A program made the translations under genes and the position numbers. Shown here piece after piece: positions 41,340 to 50,487 of a DNA stretch of 64,000 nucleotides. Position 1 is the first letter of the stretch; each line of letters begins with the position of its first letter. Origin of the DNA: Callorhinus ursinus (lineage: Eukaryota; Chordata; Mammalia; Carnivora; Otariidae). The notes beneath the pieces were generated by a model. The model was given only the letters and a program-made list of their open reading frames with translations. It did not search any database and was not told the DNA's origin. Where the stretch lies: contig NW_020312867.1 of assembly GCF_003265705.1 (NCBI RefSeq), positions 3,437,307 through 3,501,306 of the forward strand, read 5' to 3'.

Positions 41340-42905
41340 GTCATTAGACAAGAATCAATTGTATTTTTATATACCACTGAACAATTAGAAACTGAAAATT
41401 TTAAAACAACACCATTTATAGTAGCACTAAAAACATGAAATAGTTAGGTATAAATATAACATAATATATGCAGATTCTGTATGCTGAAAACAATAAAACA
41501 TTGAGGTAAGAAATTAAAGAGCATCTAAGTAATACCAGACCTGGTACCAGTTCCTTTACATATATTTCCTCTTTGACTCTTCAGAGCCATTCTGTGTGGT
41601 AGTTACTACCTCCAGGCTCAGAAGAGTCTGACTTATCTAAGGCCATATGATAAAAGAATTCATAGCAGCTTCATTTTGGAATAGCCTGAAATTGGAAATA
41701 ACTCAAATGTCCTTCAACCAGTGACTAAGCAAACCATGGCATATCCACACATGGCTTATTACTCAGCAATAAAAATGAACAAACTATGAAACATATAAAA
41801 CCTAGATGACTCTCCAGGGAATTATTCTGAGTGGAGAAAGCCAGACCCAAATGGTTACACACTGTATGATTCCATTTATATAACATTTTTGAAATGAAAC
41901 AATTATAGAGATGGAGAACAGATTAGTGGTTGCCTGCAGCAAGAGATGGGAGGTAGGGGAGAGGGATGGGTGTAATTATAAAGCGGTAGCATGAGGGACT
42001 GTCAGAACTAGACCTCAAGACCTGACCTTTGCTGCCTACCTGCTTGTACTCACCAACCTCTGTCCCACATTTTTCCTTAAGCTCTTCTTTCCACCTTTAA
42101 CTCAGGCAAAAGACCCAATGGGCAGAGCATCCTGTGATAGAAACTGAAAACCCTCAAGCAGTAAGGACTGCCTGGACAAAATGCTGCAGCTGGCCCAGAC
42201 CACCCAGTTCAGTTTGAACTCAACCCCTGACTCACGCATGCGCAGATGGGCCATGGAGTGACCAACTGTTACCTTTACCTCATTATACTACTAAAATCTG
42301 CACTCAAGGAGGAGCACAAACCTCATTTACATAATGCACAATACATGTATAGGCATGTTTCCTTAAGGTGCATGCATGACTTTATGCCCACCTCTACATA
42401 GGATGACAAGGCCCTCCTATCTAAATATTCACCCTACTTTACCTAAATAAAAGGAATCCATTCACGCTTGCTCAGAGTCACAGCTTTAGAAGTTATTACC
42501 TGTGATCTCCTTATTTGCTGCAAATACAGTTTACTTTGTAAGAGCAGTCTGTGTGGTATAGTTTCTATCTGTAATTCACCAAGGATCAAAATCACTTTAG
42601 TTCAGTTACAGGATCTTAGTGGTCATCAAACATTTCTAGATATTGTGGCACAGGTGCATGAATCTACACATGATAAAATTGCATAGGCCTATACACATAC
42701 ACAAATAAGCGCTTATAAAACTGGTAAAATCTGAATAAACTGTGGATTGTATCATTGTCAATCTTCTGATGTTGATATTGTACTATGATTGTGCAAGATA
42801 TCACCATTGGGGAAAACTGGGTGAAAAGTGCATGAGACCTCTCTGTACTATGTTTGCAACTTTCTATGAAGCCATAATTATTTCCAAATAAAAAGCCTTA
42901 AAAAA
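41340..42905 (+). mobile_element. L1 fragments, interrupted by an LTR
   Basis: 41340-41520 is ORF2-like. 41645-41999 and 42611-42905 are one L1 3' UTR (GGCTTATTACTCAGCAATAA; then CTACACATGATAAAATTGCA and CATTGGGGAAAACTGGGTGA), with the LTR at 42000 between them. Confidence 0.8.
42000..42610 (+). mobile_element. Solitary ERV1-like LTR (611 bp)
   Basis: It begins TGTCAGAAC and ends GTTACA (TG...CA). The flanks GGAC / GGAT fit a 4-bp target duplication, and the host L1 resumes directly after it. Internal TAAATAAAAGG at 42444-42454 could be the TATA-like promoter, followed by an R/U5-like region (TGCTCAGAGTCACAGCTTTA). No internal retroviral coding region is present. Confidence 0.7.
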
Positions 42906-43489
42906 AAATGTATCGAGGCTTCTATACCACAACCCCCAACAGTATGCCATTAAAAGACACCAAAGTCTCTGAAAGAGTATGGGAATCATATTAGAGCTCC
43001 CCTTCATAGATGAAACCCACTACTTGTCCTTTTTTCCTGATTCAACATTTACTGAGAGTCCAACTGGGAATCTTGTGTTGGAAGCTAAGTGATAGGAGAT
43101 GCATGATTTATGATCCCTTCCCAAGTGAGCTCCCAACCTAGTGCTAATGAAAAGGCCTAATACGATAAGAACATTGGACTACAAGTCAAAAGAATTCTGT
43201 CCTCATGGAACCACTTACTAGGTGTTTTAGTTTGGACCAGTCCATTTCCTCTTGGTGTGCTGACTTCTTAACCTGCAAAATTCGGGAGAATGGAATACAT
43301 ATAAATATATTTTAAACTTAACCCAGGTCCTGTGGATGGGTTCAAGGAAACCTGGAAATCACCTGAAATCATATGCATAAGTATGTAGGATAATTCCAGA
43401 AGAGGTATTTTAACTTTTTTTTTTTTTAGATTCTGGGTATTTGCTCACCCATAGAGTTTAGAATAACTGCATCTAATTTTTGGATTTAA

Positions 43490-43625
43490 TGTCAATGGTC
43501 CCTTCCATTCTAACATTCTCCAATTCTAATAGATCCCCAAGATCTCTCCATTTCTAATATTCTATGATTCTAATAGGGATGCAAGAAATGGACTAGAGAT
43601 CTAACATTCTGTGATTCCATGGACC
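43490..43625. repeat. Degenerate TTCTAA/CATTCT-rich stretch
   Basis: The words ATTCTAACATTCT, ATTCTAATAG and CTAACATTCTGTGATTCC recur; it may be an old repeat with internal periodicity. Confidence 0.4.
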
Positions 43626-43689
43626 ACAAGAGTTCATTCCCTTCCCTGACAGAGCAAGGATTACATTTTTCAACATGGAATTCTAGGCA

Positions 43690-44000
43690 GTCTATGATTT
43701 AACTTCCAAATGACCTTCCAACATCAGCTTTCATCCCTTTCCCAGACCCTGGCCACTCTCCCCCACCCCACCCCACCCCCACCATGTAGTCTGCAGTTTC
43801 CACAAAGTTTTGCTCCCATTCACTCTGTGCCTTGGCACAGGCAATGCCTTCTACCTGGAATGCCCCTAAATCTACCCTTTTTCTTCTTGAGTATCAGCTT
43901 GAAGTTCTCCCCAGTAAAGCCTTCCATGACCCTTCGTCCTTGCAGCAAGGTTTGATGTGCTCCCTTAAACCCAGATTTCTGACTGCCTGTTACCACCCAG
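43690..44000 (+). repeat. L2 LINE 3' region
   Basis: Pattern CTTGGCACAGGCAATGCCTT, CTACCTGGAATGCCCC, then AGTAAAGCCTTCCATGACCC. Confidence 0.75.
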
Positions 44001-44944
44001 GGAATAGGACTGTTGGTTCACTCAGGGCAGTGAATCAAAATGCCAAGAGGTGAAGCAGAGGAAGTAAAGGTTTGAAGCTAGTAGGTATAACAAACTCTAG
44101 ACACCTGTTTTCCCACCTCTGGAAATAAAGAAAAATATCAGCTCTAAGGAAAACAACAACCTGAGAGCAGTAGTAAACAGCATTCTGTTTCTGAGACAAA
44201 AGGGAGTGGTGGGGATTGAGGCCATCTGGGACAGAGCATCTTGTCTAAAAGGAGACTCAACTCAGCTCCAGCTAATTGTTGATTGGCAGGAATGTGAGTG
44301 GGTCCAATGTGGTCAGCTCATCTACTTTTTCAAGAAAAGCTGGAAATCCAGTTTTGCATGTGAAATCTCCCAATTTTAAGTGTCAATAACTAAAAAAATA
44401 TTCAAGACCCATTGCAATGACTTTCAAGGTTTTCAAGCTGTGAAAAATGTTCTGTGAAGATCCACTTCTACCCATCCAAGAGAGCACATCCTATGGGGGG
44501 GCAAGTTTTATATGAGGGCTGCTGGTATATTACAAGTTGTTAAACAGACCCACTCCTTCTGCACGGAGCTCAGACAAAACCTTTCATATGGGTCCTCTGT
44601 CTCTCTCTGGGTCTTAGTTTCCCTATCCATAAAATGGTGATACAAAACATAATTGTGAGTCAGCCGTCAAACAGAATCTATCACTGAAGGTTTATCAGAG
44701 CTACATGCTTTTATCTGCATCATCTCGCTGAATTCTCAAAACTTCTATGAGGTAAGTTGTATTACTTCCACATTTTACAAATTAAAAAAAAACAAACCTG
44801 CAGCTCAGAAATAGCAACTTACATAATGAAGACAATAGCAAACATATAAAAAGCCCTTTCTTTCAAAGGGCTTTGCTGATTCAATCCTCTCAACATGTCT
44901 GGCCTAAGGCAAATAAACCCTGAAATGGGGATTCCACCAAGGCA

Positions 44945-45270
44945 GCCTGACTCCAAAACGGTAGCACAGGGCTGCTTAACAGAAATATAATGCAAACCAT
45001 ACATATAATTTAAATTTGTCTAGTAGCCACATTTAAAAAGTAAAATGACAAGGCTAATTTTAATAATACTTTATTTGACCCAACATATGCAAAATATTAT
45101 CAATCTAACATGTAATCAATATAAAAAATATTGAGATATTTTACTCTTTGTTGTACTAAATCTTGGGTGTATTTTACATTACAGCACATCCCAAATCCGA
45201 CTAGCCACATTTCAGGGGCTCAGTAAGCCCATGCATATGGGGCAAGGCATTCACTGTCTAATTTTAATGT
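44945..45270 (+). mobile_element. hAT-like DNA transposon fossil
   Basis: Near-complete copy: TAACAGAAATATAATGCAAA, TTTGTCTAGTAGCCACATTT, then TCCGACTAGCCACATTTCAG. Terminal-inverted-repeat type, same family as 24434 and 50680. Confidence 0.65.
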
Positions 45271-45615
45271 TAAAAGCAGAACCCACAGAGGCACCTGTCC
45301 CTTGGTTTCAAAGGACACGCAAAATATAATAATGGCACACAGTTCTTGAACATACACTTTGTGCCATGGGAGGGGAGAGTCTTACTATGCGCGCTGGGGA
45401 TCTTCACACGTTGTATTTTGTCATCCTCGCAACAAGGCGAGTGCCACTGCCCTCCTCTTTTGACGGAAAGAGGATTTCCCTGGGTCGGAGGCTCCCCTAG
45501 TCCCGATCTCCGTCCCGCCGCCCCGCTCCCGCCACCGGCCGGGCGCCAAGCCCCAGCGAAACCGTGGTTCGCCGTCTGATAAGGAGGTGTGCACGCAGCG
45601 GGAGGTGCAAATCAC

Positions 45616-45891
45616 CTGCGGGCGGAAGAGCTTATAGCGGGTAAAGACCCCTCTGGGCTCCTCCTCCTCTCGCTCCTCCTCCTCTTCTTCCTCCCCCTCC
45701 TCCTCGGACTCCGATTCCTCGAACTGGCGCTGGGAGGCGACATCGCGAAGACGAGCCCTGCGCACGCTTGAATAGGCCCACCCCAGCCCCTCAGTCGCAG
45801 CCGCCTCCTGACGTGACTCGCTAACGCGGGGGGGTGCCGCTTCCGGGAGCCGGGACTCGGCTTCCGGGCGCTCTGGCGCCGAGCTCATCAT
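45616..45891 (-). CDS. Putative divergent first exon with acidic open frame (alternative CNBD2 5' exon?)
   Basis: On the minus strand, facing away from SCAND1, a frame starts at tandem ATGs (45891 and 45888; the second has A at -3). It runs 92 codons to CCGCAG|GTGATT, a good donor in phase 0. The peptide begins MMSSAPERPEAESR, has a Glu/Ser-rich tract (about residues 58-79, almost all Glu) and ends TRYKLFRPQ. The acidic tract comes from a CTC/TCC-rich low-complexity run at about 45656-45720. The position in a CpG island and the phase suggest a first exon of a leftward transcript, CNBD2 being the obvious candidate. GC-rich DNA makes long frames by chance, and I do not recognise the protein, so coding status is uncertain. 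Confidence 0.4.
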
Positions 45892-46108
45892 AGAGGCTAG
45901 CGGGGGTTTCCGCTTCCGGTCCCCTCAGGCGGTTTGCCGGGGCGGTCGAGTTCGGTCGGCTGTCGGCCCGCCCCCATCCGCTTCCCCGGAGGCCGCGCGG
46001 TCTTTGCCGTTACACACCAAACGTCTCCCTCTTTCAGCCCGCCCCCGCGCAGACGCAGTGCTGAGCTCACGGCTGCGGGACAAAGAGTGACGTCCGGAGC
46101 TTGGAGTC

Positions 46109-46642
46109 ATGGCGGAGACTGAGCCGAGCTTGGTGGCTGCTGGGGGCCTCGCGCTGCCGCCAGAGAAGGAGGAAGGAGCCGGCCTGAGCTCAGGCCCGGA
46201 GCGTAACTCTGCGGGCTCCTCGTCGACCCCTGAGGCCCCACCGCCTGCCCCCGAGCCTTCCAGTCCCAACGCCGCGGTCCCCGAAGCGATTCCTACGCCT
46301 CCTGAGGCGGCCTCCGCGGCCTTGGAGTTGCCTCCCCCAGCCCAGGGCCCCCCGCCGCTTCCCGAAGCTGCTCCGCGCTCCCCTCCACACCCTGGCGGCT
46401 CCCGACCCGGCCCGGAGACGTTCCGCCAGCGTTTCCGACAGTTTCGCTACCAGGACGCCGCAGGCCCGCGGGAGGCGTTCCGTCAGCTGCGGGAACTCTC
46501 CCGCCAGTGGCTGCGACCCGACATCCGCACGAAGGAGCAGATCGTGGAGATGCTGGTGCAGGAGCAGCTGCTCGCCATCCTGCCAGAGGCGGCGCGGGCC
46601 CGGCGGCTTCGCCGCCGCACCGATGTGCGCATCACGGGCTGA
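46109..46642 (+). CDS. SCAND1: SCAN domain-containing protein 1
   Basis: This is a complete single-exon coding region of 177 aa plus stop (human 179 aa). The ATG has G at -3 and G at +4. Residues 1-100 are Ala/Pro/Glu-rich and low in complexity. Residues 104-168 form the SCAN domain ([46 protein letters not shown]), a leucine-rich dimerisation fold. The protein ends with an Arg-rich tail ([14 protein letters not shown]). There are no zinc fingers, so it works by pairing with SCAN zinc-finger transcription factors in the nucleus. The SCAN fold is known to derive from a retroelement gag capsid C-terminal domain. The gene is intact and ends 3.7 kb before the PHF20 stop codon on the other strand. 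Confidence 0.97.
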   Translation: MAETEPSLVAAGGLALPPEKEEGAGLSSGPERNSAGSSSTPEAPPPAPEPSSPNAAVPEAIPTPPEAASAALELPPPAQGPPPLPEAAPRSPPHPGGSRPGPETFRQRFRQFRYQDAAGPREAFRQLRELSRQWLRPDIRTKEQIVEMLVQEQLLAILPEAARARRLRRRTDVRITG

Positions 46643-46900
46643 GCTGTGGAGCTGCGGGCGACCGGGCTCGGGCATTTTCTGGACTGGGGCCACGATCGGG
46701 TCCGGGGGCCTGAGCCTGGCTCTCCATTCCGCGTTGATGAAAACCGAGTTTTTGGCAGCTCCAGTCGTCTGATGTGTCCCTTTCGTTCGTTCTTTACTAG
46801 GTTTATTTTCCCGAGCCTGTCTCCTTCCAACCTCCTTTTTGGCTGGTGGCGAAACCAAGTTGGGAGCCCATGAGAATAAAGCCTTTGTTCCCTATTCACT
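46643..46900 (+). other. SCAND1: SCAND1 3' UTR and poly(A) signal
   Basis: AATAAA lies at 46875-46880, followed by a GT-rich stretch (TTGGCTTTTGTGGG at about 46909-46922). Cleavage near 46895 is predicted, giving a 3' UTR of about 250 nt. Confidence 0.75.
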
Positions 46901-47929
46901 TGGCATTTATTGGCTTTTGTGGGATCATTAGCGTGTTGGCTAGGCCTGGGCCTCCACATCTGGGAAATTTCTCTCCTCGCTCCACAGGACCCAACTTGGG
47001 ATTCCATTGTTTAGTTGGGGTCTCCGTAAAGGTTTTAGCCGCCGTGGTTCTATATTCGCCCCTACCTCTCACTAGAATATGAAATTGCCTTCCCACCTAA
47101 AAAGGTAGTGGATAGTGGTTGTGGCAGGCGATTATCCGACTCTTACAAAGTGCTTACTCAACTGGCTACCTCTATAACAATTGGGCCACTAACTTGTTAC
47201 ACCAACCTGCCCTTTGGGCACAGGCTTCCCAAAAGACCTATGCCTGTGGGCTATTTTAGGAAGTGTTTTAGTGCAGGTCCTTACGGAGAGCTCCTTGTGA
47301 GCTCTGGTTTAAGCCTCCAAATTCACGTTTCTTGCCATGTTTTAGGCCTCTAGAATTTGAGTAGAACTGGCATGAACTAATGAGTTATTACATTGCTGGA
47401 GCCACTCTAATTCTCTCCAGCTATATTTTTTTAATAAGCGTAATTGTTTAGAAAGAGAAGGGCTTTGGCAAGTAATAGGGAAGCTCTGTTACGAAATCTT
47501 AAAAGCCTATTTTTCCCTAAGTCTTCTGTCCACTCAGGAAGGAACTAATTGGGGTCCATAGGCAATTTGGATTGGTCTCAGAAGGGTCCTAATTGCAATG
47601 GGTGCCATCTCTTAATATGAGGAAGGCCAGACCTATCTTCACTTCACTGCTCTCAACAACTGAAATCTAATAAGCCTGCAGCTCACACCACAAAGCACAA
47701 GCCAGACTGGGTTAGAGGACGATGTGGGACATTTTACGTTCACATATTAAAGACCCTTAGATGAATTCAAAATTATTTTGCCTACTTTATTGGGATTTAG
47801 AATCTTGAGTTGCATCTGCTTCCCTGCAGAAGATATATCTGTTTACAATGTAAGTCTTCCTCTAAAAATGTTTATAGAAAATTATGTAATGGGTATTAAA
47901 AATAGGGTACAGAACTTTATAACATGATT
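46901..47929. other. Intergenic DNA between converging SCAND1 and PHF20
   Basis: This is roughly 1 kb of apparently unique sequence. I see no can-SINE, LINE or RNA gene here. A second minus-strand AATAAA (47786-47791) could serve as a more distal PHF20 poly(A) site. Confidence 0.5.
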
Positions 47930-50344
47930 GAAACATAGCAACAAAAACCTGTTTTATTTTTTCCAAATACAGATACAGAAGTTTGCATGTTTTGCAAATA
48001 TTGCTTCAAAGCAACATTTCTATATACAGCGCCTTCTGTTCTAATAGCGCGTAAACATAGATATGTATCCACAGTGCAATGTTGGCTCATCAAGGGTCCA
48101 CCTTGCATAACACTCATCATTTAAAGAAACAAAATGGTTAGTCAAACCAGAACTGTTTTTTGTCAAGGCAATTTTTTATAGGTGGATAGTTTTTCTCAAA
48201 GAAAACTTAGGTAGTGTACATATTTCTACATGGTAACAGTAATCTTTGCAAATAACAGTTTCCAGTGCTCCAACTTGGGGTTAATTCAGCCTGACCCAGG
48301 AATTGGGGATGGAGCCCCTAAACATGGCTTTAAATTAGAGAAGCACACTGAGGTTATCAGAACTTGGGACTCATCCCTGCTTCCCTAAGGACAAAAGTCA
48401 CAATGAGTGAAATGGGATTATTTACTTTATAAACAATAAACCCAATAATGGCCACTTGGCAGAATTAGGGTAATTCAGTTTCTGCTTCCACCTTTGAGAA
48501 AGACATGACATTGACTCCCTTAAAGTTGTAGTAGCTTCCCCAGATGTGATGCTCGAATGTATTTGAGAAAAGAAAAATCAGTAATCTAATAATACAACAG
48601 TCATCATACCTCACAGTTGTGGCTACAGAAAATCATCCTGTTTCATCCCTTTTCAGACAAACACACCATTCTTATAATGTGGCTGTCTGATAAATTGTGC
48701 AAAACATAGATGCCATGCACAGTCCTTGAACATTTCTTCCCACACCAGAAATGCCAATGTTAGCAATGGGAAAGAGCCTCTTGGAGAGGAATCACGTCAG
48801 CTTTACTACAGATGTCACAGCCACATGTCTTCCCTCTGATGGATAAGCTACAGCAGGTCAACTGGCCCTAAATTTATTTTATATCAAATGGTGAAGAAAT
48901 CACTGGACAGAGCATTCCCTGAAACAGATTTTGGTACAGAGACCTTCAAGACCACAATGACCTGTGTGCCTTCAAGGTCTAATCATTCCAAATGGCGCTG
49001 GAGATACTGTCATTGCTATAGAGATATTGGCTACTTCACGTTTACATAGTAAATATTTGCAGCATATAACATTACAGATTCATAAACCCATAATTAACTT
49101 GTGAGTGTTAATGGACAAGTGTGCTTTGATTTTTGCCTTTAGTGATAAGAAAACTAAACGGTGAAATGGGTCACTCCTCAAAGCATGGAACATTTTCTTT
49201 AACTTTGTCTAGCAAAGAAAAACAATATAGCAATTACACATGTGACCTGCAAGAGTAACAAATGTTGTCTTAAAAGGTACAAATTGTACCTGGACCTTAA
49301 GCAGCATAATCACCTTGACCTCACAAAATAATACAAACAGGAAATCTAAAGTGTTAAAGTATATTAAAACAATTCTGAAAATGCCAACTACTGAACATAC
49401 ACCCTTCTGGGAAGGAGAAAAACAGCACAGGTAGAATCTGAAGTTTGTTTACAACAATAGAAAATAAGGTAATTCTCCAAACCACATTCTTTGTAACAAA
49501 TCTTTACAGTGAAAGAGTTCAAAATCTGGGGAAACATTTTTTGGACATTAAATAGAACCGGGAAGCTGTCAACATTAAGAAGTGGGTAGAAAACGCTGTC
49601 CTTTGGGTTCCAGAACCTGCCTGCTTCAGTTTGGAAATCCTCCTAGATTCTTATTACTGTGAGATTCTAGTTCCTCCACAGGCTGTTCGGGCTTTGCTAC
49701 AAAAGACACAACCCAGCCAACTCTGGGGTAAAACCATACAAAACTTGTCCCCGGTACCATGAAGTCATGCAAGACAGGTGGTGAGAAAAGTGAAGAGTCC
49801 TAAGGAGAAGGCAGGGCAGCCAAGGCCTCTGCTCCTTCCCAACCTCCACAGAATGTGAAGTCACAACATCCTCACGAAGCTGGAAAAATGAAAATGGTGC
49901 CTGCTGCCTAAATCCATGCCAGGCAGAAACAAGAAGGCTTGGCATGTGCCCCACCCTGACAAAAAAGTCAATTAAATAAGCTGCAAGTTGAATTTACAAC
50001 TGTTTCTGACTAAACTTTTTTGGCTCTCATTCCATTTATCGGTGGCACGATTTCAAGTCAAGTTTGTGCAAAAAGACTCACTCTCCATTCAATGATGTGC
50101 ACAGAAGAAGGGAATCCCAAGAGTCTATTTGCTACCTTCTTGGTAGGCTTCAAGATCAGAGTGCCCTGCCCTCCAGCAGCCAAAATGGCCCCTTTGTCCA
50201 ATGTCTATCACACCCCCTGCCCAGATCCCTGAAGTCAGTCGGTGTCACGTGCATTCGGCATGCTAGGTTTATTTATTTAAATATGCAAAGCTCCTCCTGC
50301 AGGTGCCCCAGGATTGTGCCCCCACTAGTTCTGGGTGCCCAGTT
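47930..50344 (-). other. PHF20: PHF20 3' UTR (about 2.4 kb)
   Basis: This is AT-rich unique sequence without can-SINEs, running from the stop to a poly(A) signal at 47958-47953 (AATAAA in AAAATAAAAC), followed by the GT-rich GGTTTTTGTTGC. That places cleavage near 47935 and gives a UTR length in line with a long PHF20 message. Two overlapping AATAAA hexamers only about 70 nt after the stop (50277-50272 and 50273-50268) could give a short-UTR form. Confidence 0.7.
47953..47958 (-). terminator. PHF20: PHF20 distal poly(A) signal
   Basis: AATAAA on the minus strand is followed within about 15 nt by GT-rich sequence. A further candidate is at 47791-47786. Confidence 0.6.
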
Positions 50345-50487
50345 TCATGTTGAGCAGCAGAGTGCAATCTGCTGCACCTTGCCCAGGTCCATCAGCAGCT
50401 GCTTGATGCAATGCTTGAGCTGCGGAAGCCTGGCCAGTGGCTCCGGGGGCTCCAATTCCCCAGTGTAGTCCAGCCAGCTCTCCAACA
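50345..50487 (-). CDS. PHF20: PHF20 last coding exon, with stop
   Basis: The acceptor is CTGCCTACAG. The exon encodes [38 protein letters not shown] and LCCST, then TGA at 50347-50345. This is the conserved PHF20 C-terminus. The same exon continues into the long 3' UTR. Confidence 0.96.

Larger units (their letters stand above)
32818..45615. other. Upstream region or first intron of CNBD2
   Basis: This 12.8-kb stretch has no exon I can support. Its first part is dense in SINEs (34359-38689); the part from 38690 on holds L1s, LTRs and a hAT fossil but no can-SINE. If the 45616 donor is used by CNBD2 this is an intron; otherwise it is 5' flank. Confidence 0.5.
45440..46700. promoter_or_regulatory. 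CpG island with likely bidirectional promoter of SCAND1 and a leftward transcript
   Basis: CpG-dense, GC-rich DNA covers this stretch, in contrast to the AT-rich surroundings. Three GCTTCCGG ETS/GABP-type motifs lie at 45839-45846, 45860-45867 and 45912-45919. TGACGT half-CRE sites lie near 45808 and 46088. The SCAND1 ATG (46109) and the leftward ATG (45891) are only about 220 bp apart, so any two transcription starts must be close. No TATA box is seen. This is typical of a housekeeping bidirectional promoter; transcription start sites are not determined. Confidence 0.7.

Noticed and set aside
42000..42610. A provirus with coding capacity
   Set aside because: Only one LTR is present and L1 sequence resumes at once; no gag, pol or env text is seen.
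46190..46858. 222-codon minus-strand frame and a 174-codon frame (46483-47007) over SCAND1
   Set aside because: They are shadows of the GC-rich SCAND1 coding exon on the other strand, with no family features.
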